Positions 25,245-34,052 of a DNA stretch of 64,000 nucleotides are shown piece by piece. Location of the stretch: positions 62,001 to 126,000 of the forward strand of contig NZ_WNNK01000015.1 of assembly GCF_009724245.1 (NCBI RefSeq), read 5' to 3'. Source of the stretch: Pseudomonas spelaei. Lineage in GTDB: Bacteria > Pseudomonadota > Gammaproteobacteria > Pseudomonadales > Pseudomonadaceae. Position 1 is the stretch's first letter. The number at the start of each line of letters is the position of its first letter. A program made the translations under genes and the position numbers. The notes beneath the pieces are model-generated. The model searched no databases and had not been told where the DNA came from. It saw only the letters and a program-made list of their open reading frames with translations.

Positions 25245-27050
25245 TTAGTAGCCCAGGCCGAAGTCTTCTTCTTTCATGTCCATCAGGTTGTTGGCGCCCG
25301 ACAGCATGGTTGCAACGTGAGTACGAGTACGTGGCAGGATGCGCTGGAAGTAGAAGCGCGCGGTCTGCAGCTTGGCGGTGTAGAACGCCTCTTCGCTGGT
25401 GCCGGCAGCCAGTTTCTCGGCAGCCAGGCGGGCAATGTCGGCCCAGAAGTAGGCCAGGCAGGCGTAACCGGAGTACATCAGGTAGTCCACCGATGCCGCG
25501 CCGACTTCTTCACGGTCCTTCATGGCAGCCATGCCGACCTTCATGGTCAACTCGCCCCATTCCTTGTTCAGTGCGGCCAGCGGTGTAACGAACTCTTTGA
25601 CCGCTTCGTTGCCTTCGTTGGCCTGGCAGAACTTGTGAACGATCTTGGTGAAGCCCTTGAGCGCTTCGCCTTGGGTCATCAACACTTTACGGCCCAGCAG
25701 GTCCAGGGCCTGGATGCCGGTGGTGCCTTCGTACAGCATCGAGATACGGCTGTCGCGGACGTTCTGCTCCATGCCCCACTCGGCGATGAAACCGTGGCCG
25801 CCGTAGACTTGCACACCGTGGTTAGCCGCTTCAAAACCGACTTCGGTCATGAACGCCTTGGCGATCGGGGTCATGAAAGCCAGCAGCGCGTCAGCCTGTT
25901 TCTTGGCTTCGTCGTCGGTACCGTACTTGACGATATCGACCTGTTTGGCCGTGAAGTACACCATCGCGCGGTTGCCTTCGGCGAAGGCCTTCATGGTCAA
26001 CAGCATGCGGCGTACGTCGGGGTGCACGATGATCGGGTCAGCGGCCTTGTCCGGCGCTTTCGGGCCAGTCAGGGAGCGCATTTGCAGACGGTCACGGGCA
26101 TATTTCAGGCCGCCCTGGAAGCCGATTTCAGCGTGGGACAAGCCTTGCAGGGCGGTGCCCAGGCGAGCGGTGTTCATAAAGGTGAACATGCAGTTCAGAC
26201 CTTTGTTCGGCGGCCCGAGCAGGAAACCAGTGGCCGCGTCGAAGTTCATCACGCAGGTGGAGTTACCGTGGATGCCCATCTTGTGTTCCAGGGAGCCACA
26301 GGAAACGGCGTTGCGCTCACCCACCGAACCGTCGGCATTCGGTACGAATTTTGGCACGATGAACAGCGAAATACCTTTGGTGCCAGCCGGTGCGTCCGGC
26401 AGGCGAGCCAGCACGATGTGGACGATGTTGTCGGCCATGTCGTGTTCACCGGCCGAGATGAAGATCTTGGTGCCGGAGACTTTGTAGGAGCCGTCAGCCT
26501 GAGGCTCAGCCTTGGTGCGCAGCATGCCCAGGTCGGTACCGCAGTGTGGCTCGGTCAGGCACATGGTGCCGGTCCACTCGCCCGACACCAGTTTGGTCAG
26601 GTAAGCCTCTTGCTGTGCTGGGGTGCCGTGTTCGGAAATGGTGTTCATCGCGCCATGGGACAGGCCTGGGTACATGCCCCACGACCAGTTGGCTTCGCCG
26701 ACCATCTCGCTCACCGCCAGGCCGAGGGACTCCGGCAGGCCTTGGCCACCGTGCGCCACGTCATGGGCCAGGCTTGGCCAGCCACCTTCGACGAACTGCT
26801 TGTAGGCTTCTTTGAAACCAGTAGGGGTTTTAACGCCTGACTCGCTCCAGGTGCACCCTTCGATGTCACCCACGCGGTTCAGCGGTGCCAGCACCTGCTC
26901 ACAAAACTTGGCGCCTTCTTCGAGAATGGCGTCAACCATGTCCGGAGTAGCGTCCTGGCAAGCCGGCAGGCTCTGATAGTGCGCTTCGTAGCCGAGCAGT
27001 TCGTCACGAACGAAGCGAATATCACGCAAGGGGGCCTTGTAGTCAGGCAT
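25245..27050 (-). CDS. Acyl-CoA dehydrogenase, ~600-residue FadE type (paralogue 3)
   Basis: This 601-residue paralogue starts MPDYKAPLRDIRFVRDELLGY at ATG 27050, with AGAGG upstream. It has MCLTEPHCGTDLG, GTKIFISAGEHDMADN and the catalytic-Glu block MLYEGTTGIQALDLLG. It ends in a strong terminator, so it is an independent unit. It is the one next to the biotin operon, which places it opposite PA0506 (FadE1) if the P. aeruginosa order holds (recalled, not checked). The three genes are too different at the DNA level to be a recent duplication. The 27051-27338 spacer holds one REP unit. Confidence 0.9.
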   Translation of the reverse strand: MPDYKAPLRDIRFVRDELLGYEAHYQSLPACQDATPDMVDAILEEGAKFCEQVLAPLNRVGDIEGCTWSESGVKTPTGFKEAYKQFVEGGWPSLAHDVAHGGQGLPESLGLAVSEMVGEANWSWGMYPGLSHGAMNTISEHGTPAQQEAYLTKLVSGEWTGTMCLTEPHCGTDLGMLRTKAEPQADGSYKVSGTKIFISAGEHDMADNIVHIVLARLPDAPAGTKGISLFIVPKFVPNADGSVGERNAVSCGSLEHKMGIHGNSTCVMNFDAATGFLLGPPNKGLNCMFTFMNTARLGTALQGLSHAEIGFQGGLKYARDRLQMRSLTGPKAPDKAADPIIVHPDVRRMLLTMKAFAEGNRAMVYFTAKQVDIVKYGTDDEAKKQADALLAFMTPIAKAFMTEVGFEAANHGVQVYGGHGFIAEWGMEQNVRDSRISMLYEGTTGIQALDLLGRKVLMTQGEALKGFTKIVHKFCQANEGNEAVKEFVTPLAALNKEWGELTMKVGMAAMKDREEVGAASVDYLMYSGYACLAYFWADIARLAAEKLAAGTSEEAFYTAKLQTARFYFQRILPRTRTHVATMLSGANNLMDMKEEDFGLGY

Positions 27051-27301
27051 AGCGATAAACCTCTGCTGATGTATCTGGAATGAACAACCGCGTGGATTTG
27101 TTGTAGCGGTCAAACAGTTGTTTGAAACATACGTTTACGACCTATCCTTGTCAAGCATCCGTCAGATGCCGTTTGTCATGACGTGGATCAACGCCAGGCA
27201 CAGCAAGGCCTGCAGCGAAATGCCGCATGAAATTTCAAAGATTGAAGAAGGGCCGAGAAGGATAACGCGGGGAATCAGACGCCTTGCGGCGCCCAGGCTT
27301 A

Positions 27302-27326
27302 CATCGCGAGCAAGCTCGCTCCTACA
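27302..27326. repeat. Single REP-like unit
   Basis: CATCGCGAGCAAGCTCGCTC and the CTACA that follows form the palindromic REP core common in fluorescens-group intergenic DNA. It is unpaired here. Confidence 0.7.
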
Positions 27327-27338
27327 GAGAGCGGGAGA

Positions 27339-27620
27339 TCAAGCGTAGGTATCGATCAATGTACCCAGCATTTCATTGGAGGCCTTGGCGACTTTTGCCC
27401 CCAACTCCACCTGAAACTTGCCTTGGGCCATCTCGACCATATTGCTGGCCGAATTCGATTGCTGGTTACCCTCTGCCGCCCGCAAGCGATCGTTCAGGGC
27501 ATCCGAGGGTTGGCTGGTGGCGGCGCTGGCGATTTTGCCGGCGGCAGCGTCCACACGGTTCTGCCCGGACTGAATACTGCTCAGCCCCGAATAAAACGCG
27601 CTGCTTCCAGAAACTTCCAT
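27339..27620 (-). CDS. Conserved small protein, flagellar rod/hook-like
   Basis: This 93-residue protein of unknown function has no signal peptide and no membrane segment. The N-terminus SSAFYSGLSSIQSGQNRVDAA and the C-terminus VELGAKVAKASNEMLGTLID look like the two terminal coiled-coil helices of flagellar rod/hook proteins (FlgB/C/E/G type), with the middle part missing. No flagellar gene is near. It is followed by bioD on the same strand with a 106-base gap before bioD's stop, so it is downstream of the biotin operon. From memory, a hypothetical gene occupies this place in P. aeruginosa (PA0505). A role is not assigned. Confidence 0.7.
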   Translation of the reverse strand: MEVSGSSAFYSGLSSIQSGQNRVDAAAGKIASAATSQPSDALNDRLRAAEGNQQSNSASNMVEMAQGKFQVELGAKVAKASNEMLGTLIDTYA

Positions 27621-27726
27621 GGCTTGAACCTGCCGTTAGAGAATCGTGAACTGTCATTGAAGCAGACATCCCGGGAAAAAACCCGTCAAAAACACTAATG
27701 GCATAGTGCCTTACTCATAGACAAAA

Positions 27727-28407
27727 CTAGTCAAGCAGGTCCAGTTGCAGGTACTCGGCGACCGTTGCAGCGCCTGGCAGCTTGAGTTTCGGCACCCTTC
27801 CCAAACAGGGTGCAGGCAGTCGCTCAGCCAGGGTGGCGAGGTTTTCTTCCAGACGAGAGGTCTTGGGATCGATGATGTTGGCCACCCATCCCGCCAGCAC
27901 CAGACCATCCCGGGCGATGGCTTCAGCGGTCAGCAAGGCATGGCTGATGCAGCCCAGGCGTACGCCCACCACCAGAATCACCGGCAGTTGCAACGCCTTG
28001 GCCAGGTCCGACAGATTGTCCTGATCCGCCAACGGCACACGCCAGCCGCCCGCGCCTTCAATCAAGGTGAAATCCGCCTGCTTGGCGAGCAGGTGTTGCA
28101 TGGGTTTGAGCAAGGATTGAACCGTCAGCGAGACACCGGCTTCACGGGCCGCCAGATGCGGCGCAATGGCGGGTTCGAACGCCACCGGATTGACCTCGGT
28201 ATAACTCAGCGGCAACGAACACTCGGCCAGCAAGGCCAGGGCATCGGCGTTGCGCAGGCCCTTGGGCGTTACTTCACAGCCCGAGGCCACCGGTTTGCCG
28301 GCCGCTGTGGTCTTGCCCATCTGCCGGGCGGCATGCAGCAGGCCTGCGGCGATGGTGGTTTTGCCGACATCGGTATCAGTGCCAGCGATGAAGTAAGCAG
28401 CATTCAT
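27727..28407 (-). CDS. bioD: Dethiobiotin synthetase
   Basis: This 226-residue enzyme forms dethiobiotin from 7,8-diaminononanoate, CO2 and ATP. The P-loop GTDTDVGKTTIAAGLL at residues 9-24 and IEGAGGWRVPLADQDNLSDL are diagnostic. It is the last gene of bioBFHCD; its ATG overlaps the bioC stop by four bases. The aminotransferase bioA needed just before it is not in this window, which is normal for pseudomonads. Confidence 0.95.
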   Translation of the reverse strand: MNAAYFIAGTDTDVGKTTIAAGLLHAARQMGKTTAAGKPVASGCEVTPKGLRNADALALLAECSLPLSYTEVNPVAFEPAIAPHLAAREAGVSLTVQSLLKPMQHLLAKQADFTLIEGAGGWRVPLADQDNLSDLAKALQLPVILVVGVRLGCISHALLTAEAIARDGLVLAGWVANIIDPKTSRLEENLATLAERLPAPCLGRVPKLKLPGAATVAEYLQLDLLD

Positions 28408-29216
28408 AGTGGTTTCTCCAATACGGCATACACCACCTGGTAGGTCGCCGGCAGTCCTTGAGACTGACGGAACTGCTCATAGGCTTCAACCAGTGCAACA
28501 ATTCGCGCCCGGCCAGTCAAGCCACCCGGGCGCCCTGGATTCAGATTGTGTGCACCCAACGCTTTCAATTCATGGGTCAGGCTGCGCACGTCCGGGTAAT
28601 GCAGCACATGGGGAGATCGCTCCAGGCTCAGCACCCGCAAACCACTGCTATCACACAGCTGTTGATACGTGCTGAACGGCCGGAAGCGATTGACGTGAAC
28701 CATGCCATCCGCTGCCCGCCAGCTTTCCCGCAGCTCATCCAGCGTCCCGACGCACAGGCTGGCAAACGCCAGCACACCACCGGGCTGCAACACCCGGTAT
28801 GCCTCACTCAGCACGGCGGCAAAATCGGAACACCACTGCACCGCCAGGCTGGAGAAGATCAACCCGCAACTGTCGTCCTGTAGCGGCAACCGCTCGGCAT
28901 CACCGGCAATAAAGTGCTCGGCGCCGCCCAAGGGTCGGGCGTGGTTGAGCATGCCTTCGGCGATATCCAGCGCCAGGCCTTGGCTCGCTGGAAACGCCTG
29001 GCCCATGGCACGGCTGAAATACCCGGTGCCGCAGCCCAGGTCCAGCCAGCGCCGCGGTGTAAACCCTTGAGGCAAACGCTGCAACAACTCACCGCCGACC
29101 ACACGTTGCAACTCGGCAACACTGTCATAACTGGCCGCAGCCCGGGAAAAGGACGCCGCCACCTGGCGCTTGTCCGGCAAGGCGCCCGGCAGGGGAGGAT
29201 GGGACAAATCAGTCAT
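28404..29216 (-). CDS. bioC: Malonyl-ACP O-methyltransferase
   Basis: This 270-residue SAM methyltransferase methylates malonyl-ACP to start pimelate synthesis. Motif I is WLDLGCGTGYFSRAMG near residue 54; LPLQDDSCGLIFSSLAVQWC and LQPGGVLAFASLC follow in order. ATG 29216 is chosen because it overlaps the bioH end by eight bases; ATG 29228 is a possible alternative. It shares coupled translation with both neighbours in the bio operon. Confidence 0.93.
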   Translation of the reverse strand: MTDLSHPPLPGALPDKRQVAASFSRAAASYDSVAELQRVVGGELLQRLPQGFTPRRWLDLGCGTGYFSRAMGQAFPASQGLALDIAEGMLNHARPLGGAEHFIAGDAERLPLQDDSCGLIFSSLAVQWCSDFAAVLSEAYRVLQPGGVLAFASLCVGTLDELRESWRAADGMVHVNRFRPFSTYQQLCDSSGLRVLSLERSPHVLHYPDVRSLTHELKALGAHNLNPGRPGGLTGRARIVALVEAYEQFRQSQGLPATYQVVYAVLEKPL

Positions 29217-29940
29217 CACCGCACTCATGCAAAAAAGCCTGGATCGCCCCCGCCACACCGTGGGGATCTTCCAGAAGAAAAGCGTGACCGGCCTGTTCAA
29301 TCAGACCGATTTCAACATCCGGCAGTAACTTCAGCAGCTCGCCGGCAGCCTCGGCCGGCACCAAGCCGTCCATCCCCGCGAACAGATGCAACTGCGGGCC
29401 ACGAAACGCCTGCAACGCATCACGCGTGTCCATCTGGGCGAGCAGCTCAAGGCCCGCCATCAGTACCGAAGACGGTGTATTCGGTGCACTGCTGACCAAC
29501 AAGCGCGCCAGCCCCCGAGGATCTTCGGCGCCCTTGGCACACAGCAGGCCAAAGCGTTTGAGGGTGACTTGGGAGTCCGCATGGCAGCCGGCGAGGAACG
29601 CATCGAAGGTTTCGGCCGGCATTGCACTCGGCCAGCCGTCGTAGGCGACAAAACACGGGTTACTGGCCAGGGTCAGCAAGCCGCAGCAACGATCTCCCCG
29701 GCGTGCCGCCAGTTCGGAGGCGAGCATGCCGCCCAGAGACCAGCCACCGAGCCAGGCATTGTCCGGTAGCGTGGCGTCCAGCTCATCGAGCCATTCATCA
29801 AGGTCGCTGGAACCCGGCTCCGGTAGCGGTTCGATCTGCACGCGCAGGTGCTCGTCCAACCCTTGCAACGCCGCGGCCAGTGGTTCCATCGGCGACACAC
29901 CAAGGCCCCAGCCGGGTAGCAGTATCAGTCGATCACGCAT
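29209..29940 (-). CDS. bioH: Pimeloyl-ACP methyl ester carboxylesterase
   Basis: This 243-residue alpha/beta hydrolase frees pimeloyl-ACP from its methyl ester. The nucleophile Ser is in GGWSLGGMLASELA near residue 69. The acid and His are expected near HLFAGMDGLVPAEA and IEQAGHAFLLEDP. It sits between bioF and bioC with overlaps on both sides, so identity rests on fold plus position. BioH is well known to vary between species. Confidence 0.93.
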   Translation of the reverse strand: MRDRLILLPGWGLGVSPMEPLAAALQGLDEHLRVQIEPLPEPGSSDLDEWLDELDATLPDNAWLGGWSLGGMLASELAARRGDRCCGLLTLASNPCFVAYDGWPSAMPAETFDAFLAGCHADSQVTLKRFGLLCAKGAEDPRGLARLLVSSAPNTPSSVLMAGLELLAQMDTRDALQAFRGPQLHLFAGMDGLVPAEAAGELLKLLPDVEIGLIEQAGHAFLLEDPHGVAGAIQAFLHECGDD

Positions 29941-31111
29941 GGTCGGGCTCCTGGCCTAACAAGCGCAAACACGCTTCCAATGCGCTTAACAATAGCTGGA
30001 CCTGGGCTTCACTGTGGGCCGCCGACAAGGTCACCCGCAGACGGGCACTGCCGGCAGGCACAGTGGGCGGTCGAATCGCCGTCACCATCAGCCCGCGCTC
30101 GCGCAGCATCTGCGACAAACGAATCGCCCGGGCGCTGTCGCCAATCATGATCGGCTGGATCGGCGTGAAGCTGTCCATCAATTCCAGGCCGATCTGCTGC
30201 GCACCTTGGCGGAATTGACGAATCAAGCCATTGAGGTGTTCGCGGCGCCAGTGCTCGGTACGCAGCAATTCCAGGCTTTTGAGCGTCGCGCAGGCCAGCG
30301 CCGGCGGCTGGCTGGTGGTGTAGATGTAAGGACGGGCGAACTGGATCAGGCTTTCGATCAGCGCTTCGCTGCCTGCGACGAACGCCCCAGCGGTTCCGAA
30401 CGCCTTGCCCAAGGTGCCCACCAGTACCGGCACGTCCTCCTGGCTCAAGCCAAAATGCTCGACGATCCCGCCACCGTTGGCACCCAGAGGGCCAAAGCCG
30501 TGGGCGTCGTCGACCATCAGCCAGGCGCCCTTGGCCCGGGCTTCACGGGCCAGGGCCGGCAAGTCGGCAAGATCGCCGTCCATGCTGAACACACCGTCGG
30601 TGACCACCAGCGTATTACCGGTGGCTTTCTCCAGGCGCTTGGCCAGGCTGGCGGCATCGTTGTGCAGATAACGATTGAAGCGGGCACCCGACAACAGGCC
30701 CGCGTCCAGCAGCGAGGCGTGGTTAAGACGGTCTTCCAGCACCGTATCGCCCTGCCCCACTAACGCCGTGACCGCGCCGAGGTTGGCCATGTAGCCGGTA
30801 GTGAACAGCAGCGCACGTGGGCGGCCGGTCAGGTCGGCCAAGGCTTCTTCCAGTTCATGGTGGGGTGTGCTGTGGCCGATCACCAGGTGCGAAGCGCCGC
30901 CACCGACACCCCAACGGGTCGCGCCAGCGCGCCAGGCTTCGATCACTTGCGGGTGATTGGCCAGGCCCAGGTAATCATTGTTGCAGAACGCCAGCAACGG
31001 CTGGCCGTCCACCACCACTTCCGGACCTTGAGGGCTTTCCAGCAACGGGCGTTGGCGATAAAGGTGTTCAGCACGACGGGCAGCGAGACGCGCGGCGAGA
31101 TCGAAAGACAT
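29933..31111 (-). CDS. bioF: 8-amino-7-oxononanoate synthase
   Basis: This 392-residue PLP enzyme joins pimeloyl-ACP and alanine. It has FCNNDYLGLANHPQV, GGGASHLVIGHSTPHHELE and the Schiff-base lysine in LVGTLGKAFGTAGAF near residue 237. GAGG precedes ATG 31111. It follows bioB after a 155-base spacer that holds a REPIN, an unusual break inside the operon. Its stop overlaps bioH by eight bases. Confidence 0.95.
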   Translation of the reverse strand: MSFDLAARLAARRAEHLYRQRPLLESPQGPEVVVDGQPLLAFCNNDYLGLANHPQVIEAWRAGATRWGVGGGASHLVIGHSTPHHELEEALADLTGRPRALLFTTGYMANLGAVTALVGQGDTVLEDRLNHASLLDAGLLSGARFNRYLHNDAASLAKRLEKATGNTLVVTDGVFSMDGDLADLPALAREARAKGAWLMVDDAHGFGPLGANGGGIVEHFGLSQEDVPVLVGTLGKAFGTAGAFVAGSEALIESLIQFARPYIYTTSQPPALACATLKSLELLRTEHWRREHLNGLIRQFRQGAQQIGLELMDSFTPIQPIMIGDSARAIRLSQMLRERGLMVTAIRPPTVPAGSARLRVTLSAAHSEAQVQLLLSALEACLRLLGQEPDHA

Positions 31112-31151
31112 GCAGGCCTCGGTAGGTCGAAGAACGTGAGACTGGATGCAA

Positions 31152-31249
31152 TCAAATGTGGGAGCTGGCTTGCCTGCGATGCAGGCACCTGGGTGTTTCA
31201 GTCACACCGCAGTGATGCTATCGCAGGCAAGCCAGCTCCCACATTTGGA
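31152..31249. repeat. REPIN between bioB and bioF
   Basis: Near-perfect inverted repeat of about 29 bases: CAAATGTGGGAGCTGGCTTG at 31153 and its complement ending near 31248, around a 39-base centre. It can form a large hairpin in the bio transcript. Confidence 0.9.
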
Positions 31250-31266
31250 TCACGTTCCAAGTAGAG

Positions 31267-32325
31267 TTATTGAACCGCCGCGTTATAGAACTGCTCGCTG
31301 ATCGATTGCTCCACCAGTGCCTGCTCGATCGCCGCCTGATGCACTTCATCGGCGTGCTCTTCACGCGCTTCCGGCAAGATCCCCAAACGCGAGAACAGTT
31401 GCATGTCCTTGTCGGCCTGCGGGTTGGCGGTGGTCAGCAGTTTGTCGCCATAGAAAATCGAGTTGGCGCCAGCGAAGAACGCCAGGGCCTGCATCTGCTC
31501 GTTCATGGCTTCACGGCCGGCGGACAGGCGAACGTGAGATAGCGGCATCAGGATGCGCGCCACGGCCAGCATGCGGATGAAGTCGAACGGGTCGATATCT
31601 TCGGCATTTTCCAGCGGCGTACCGGCGACTTTCACCAGCATGTTGATCGGCACCGACTCCGGATGCTCCGGCAGGTTGGCCAGTTGGATCAGCAGATTGG
31701 CACGGTCGTCGAGGGATTCGCCCATGCCTAGAATGCCGCCGGAGCAGATTTTCATCCCCGAATCACGCACATAGGCCAGGGTTTGCAAGCGTTCGCCGTA
31801 GGTGCGGGTGGTGATGATGGAGCCGTAGAACTCAGGCGAGGTGTCGAGGTTGTGGTTGTAGTAATCCAGGCCAGCCTGGGCCAGGGCTTCGGTCTGGTCC
31901 TGATCGAGGCGGCCGAGGGTCATGCAGGTTTCCAGGCCCATGGCCTTCACGCCTTTGACCATCTGCAGCACGTAGGGCATGTCTTTGGCCGACGGGTGTT
32001 TCCAGGCAGCGCCCATGCAGAAACGCGTCGAGCCGATAGCTTTGGCGCGTGCAGCCTCGTCGAGGACCTTCTGCACTTCCATCAGCTTCTCTTTTTCCAG
32101 GCCCGTGTTGTAGTGGCCCGACTGCGGACAATATTTGCAATCTTCCGGGCAGGCACCCGTCTTGATCGACAGCAAGGTGGAAACCTGGACCCGATTGGCA
32201 TCGAAATGCGCGCGGTGCACGGTCTGCGCCTGGAACAACAGGTCATTGAAGGGCTGAACGAACAGCGCTTTGACTTCGGCGAGAGACCAATCGTGACGCA
32301 GGTTGGCAGTGGTGCTGGCGCTCAT
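31267..32325 (-). CDS. bioB: Biotin synthase
   Basis: This 352-residue radical SAM enzyme inserts sulfur into dethiobiotin. The CxxxCxxC motif CPEDCKYC follows LLSIKTGA, and KICSGGILGMGES and RLSAGREAMNEQMQ are typical further blocks that hold Fe-S and substrate residues. ATG 32325 has AAGGAAT upstream; the open frame to 32442 only overlaps the control region. It is first in bioBFHCD and divergent from comF. A BirA-like box lies about 96-128 bases upstream. Confidence 0.96.
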   Translation of the reverse strand: MSASTTANLRHDWSLAEVKALFVQPFNDLLFQAQTVHRAHFDANRVQVSTLLSIKTGACPEDCKYCPQSGHYNTGLEKEKLMEVQKVLDEAARAKAIGSTRFCMGAAWKHPSAKDMPYVLQMVKGVKAMGLETCMTLGRLDQDQTEALAQAGLDYYNHNLDTSPEFYGSIITTRTYGERLQTLAYVRDSGMKICSGGILGMGESLDDRANLLIQLANLPEHPESVPINMLVKVAGTPLENAEDIDPFDFIRMLAVARILMPLSHVRLSAGREAMNEQMQALAFFAGANSIFYGDKLLTTANPQADKDMQLFSRLGILPEAREEHADEVHQAAIEQALVEQSISEQFYNAAVQ

Positions 32326-32415
32326 GGGCGATTCCTTGATTATGCTTTGGCAAGCGCTGTGGGAGGTAATACCCACAGGCACGACACGGATGCTCGGCAT
32401 ATTTAAGGAAGATTC

Positions 32416-33153
32416 ATGCACTGTCAACCCAGCTACAAACACGAAGTTTACATCTGGTTAAAAAGCAACCAAACCTGTTTAGTCTGCGATGAACACACTG
32501 AAACCGCCCATTCGATCTGCAACGCCTGCGAAACCGAACTGCCATGGCTGATGGATCAGTGCAAGGTGTGCGCGCTGCCCTTGCCCATGGAAGGTTTGAT
32601 CTGCGGCCAATGCCAACAGCAGCCACCGGCGTTTAAACAGGTGGCCGCACCGTGGACCTACAGCTTCCCCATCGACAGCCTGATCAGCCGTTTCAAGCAT
32701 CAGGCCAAATGGCCACTGGGGCATTTGCTGGCACACCTGCTGGGCCAGTTCCTGCAAGACCGCTATGAAAACGCCGAACTGACACGCCCTGACAGCCTGC
32801 TGCCGGTGCCCATGGCTCGTAAACGCCTGCAGGAGCGCGGCTATAACCAGGCATCGATGCTCGCGCGCTGGCTGGGCAAAAACCTGGAGATTCCCGTTGA
32901 GGAGCACCTGTTGTTACGCCCCCATGAGACCGTGGCGCAACAAGACCTGGACGCCAAGGCCCGCAAACGCAACCTGCTCCGGGCCTTTGCCTTGAACCAC
33001 GGTGATCAGGTCGAGGGCCGCCACCTGGCCCTGGTGGATGACGTTCTGACCACCGGTGCCACCGCTGATAGTCTGGCCCACCTGCTGCTGAAGGCTGGCG
33101 CGCGGCAGGTCGACGTGTACTGCCTGGCCCGTACGCCGAAACCCGGCACATGA
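32416..33153 (+). CDS. comF: ComF-family phosphoribosyltransferase-like protein
   Basis: This 245-residue protein has an N-terminal zinc-finger-like cysteine set (CLVCDEH, CNAC, CKVC, CGQC in residues 20-60) and a C-terminal phosphoribosyltransferase domain with the PRPP loop LALVDDVLTTGATADSLAHL. ComF/GntX proteins are linked with DNA uptake and use of DNA as a nutrient, though the exact reaction is unsettled. ATG 32416 follows AAGGAAG. No later start keeps the first cysteine pair, so this start is needed. It is divergent from bioB and overlaps its predicted operator. Confidence 0.88.
   Translation: MHCQPSYKHEVYIWLKSNQTCLVCDEHTETAHSICNACETELPWLMDQCKVCALPLPMEGLICGQCQQQPPAFKQVAAPWTYSFPIDSLISRFKHQAKWPLGHLLAHLLGQFLQDRYENAELTRPDSLLPVPMARKRLQERGYNQASMLARWLGKNLEIPVEEHLLLRPHETVAQQDLDAKARKRNLLRAFALNHGDQVEGRHLALVDDVLTTGATADSLAHLLLKAGARQVDVYCLARTPKPGT
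32421..32453. promoter_or_regulatory. BirA-box-like operator and bioB promoter
   Basis: CTGTCAACC-N15-AGTTTACAT matches the biotin-repressor pattern TTGTAAACC-N14/16-GGTTTACAA at 7 of 9 bases in each half. On the minus strand it contains a perfect TTGACA (32427-32422), a candidate -35 for bioB, with AT-rich TTAAAT/AAATAT near 32399-32406 as -10. The box starts five bases into comF. Confidence 0.5.
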
Positions 33154-33218
33154 CTTGACTCCAGCGTCCCCTGGCCGCAACGTCCCGTCCACTCCATACC
33201 AGCGTGTAACCGTTCGCC

Positions 33219-33983
33219 ATGCCTTTACCGACCCTGTTGAGCCAACACATCGTCCGTCGCCCCCAACGCATTGCCTTGTTGCAACATATCGCCGAGCAGG
33301 GCTCCATCACTCGCGCAGCAAAAAGCGCCGGCTTGAGTTACAAGGCCGCTTGGGACGCCATCGATGAGTTGAACAACCTGGCACAAAAGCCGCTGGTTGA
33401 ACGCAGCGTCGGCGGCAAAGGTGGTGGTGGTGCGCGGTTATCGGCTGAAGGCGAACGGGTATTGCGCCTCTATCAACGCCTGCAAGTGCTGCAAGCCCAA
33501 GTACTGGACGCCGCCGAAGACGCCAGCGACCTCGACCTGCTCGGCCGCTTGATGTTGCGCACCAGCGCCCGTAACCAGCTGCATGGCAAGGTCACCGCCA
33601 TCGACAGCCATGGCCGCAATGACCTGGTCCGTCTGGAACTGGCCGCCGGGCTGACCCTTAATGCACAGATTACCCACGACAGCACCCTGCACCTGGAACT
33701 GGAGGTCGGTACAGAAGTGGTGGCGTTGATCAAGGCGGGTTGGTTGGACGTCCTGGCGATCGAACATGCCGCAACACTTGGACACAATTGCCTGAGCGGT
33801 AACATCGAGGCGATTCTCGACGCCGACGATGGCCCCAGCGAGGTCAGAATCGTGCTGCCCAACGGCCAGGTTTTATGCGCCCTGGCGCAGCCCGCCGAGC
33901 TCAAGGCGATCGGCGCCAGGCAAGGAAAACCTATTCAGGTGCAGTTCGCCCCCAGCAACGTCCTGCTGGGCACGCCGGTATAG
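33219..33983 (+). CDS. modE: ModE-type molybdate-responsive regulator
   Basis: This 254-residue regulator has a LysR-like winged helix (RIALLQHIAEQGSITRAAKSAGLSYKAAWDAIDELN, residues 17-52) and two C-terminal TOBE/Mop-type modules. The first begins with TSARNQLHGKVTAI, the SARN-G mark of molybdate binding. ModE represses molybdate uptake genes when molybdate is bound; no mod transport genes are in the window. It follows comF by 65 bases on the same strand. Confidence 0.87.
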   Translation: MPLPTLLSQHIVRRPQRIALLQHIAEQGSITRAAKSAGLSYKAAWDAIDELNNLAQKPLVERSVGGKGGGGARLSAEGERVLRLYQRLQVLQAQVLDAAEDASDLDLLGRLMLRTSARNQLHGKVTAIDSHGRNDLVRLELAAGLTLNAQITHDSTLHLELEVGTEVVALIKAGWLDVLAIEHAATLGHNCLSGNIEAILDADDGPSEVRIVLPNGQVLCALAQPAELKAIGARQGKPIQVQFAPSNVLLGTPV

Positions 33984-33990
33984 CTTGAAA

Positions 33991-34008
33991 CTGCAACAAT
34001 TTGGTCAC
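33991..34008 (+). promoter_or_regulatory. Weak Pho-box-like repeat upstream of the PhoX gene
   Basis: CTGCAAC-AATT-TGGTCAC has the 11-base spacing of PhoB half-sites and about 4-5 of 7 matches in each half. It is weak and is reported only because the next gene is a PhoX-type phosphatase. Confidence 0.25.
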
Positions 34009-34052
34009 GAGCGCTCCTTAAGGTGTCTGCAAAAACCCGCAGGGAGCCTGAT

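Noticed and set aside
19974..27050. Recent triplication or assembly error of acyl-CoA dehydrogenase genes
   Set aside because: The three genes differ throughout at amino-acid level and have different flanks, so they are old paralogues.
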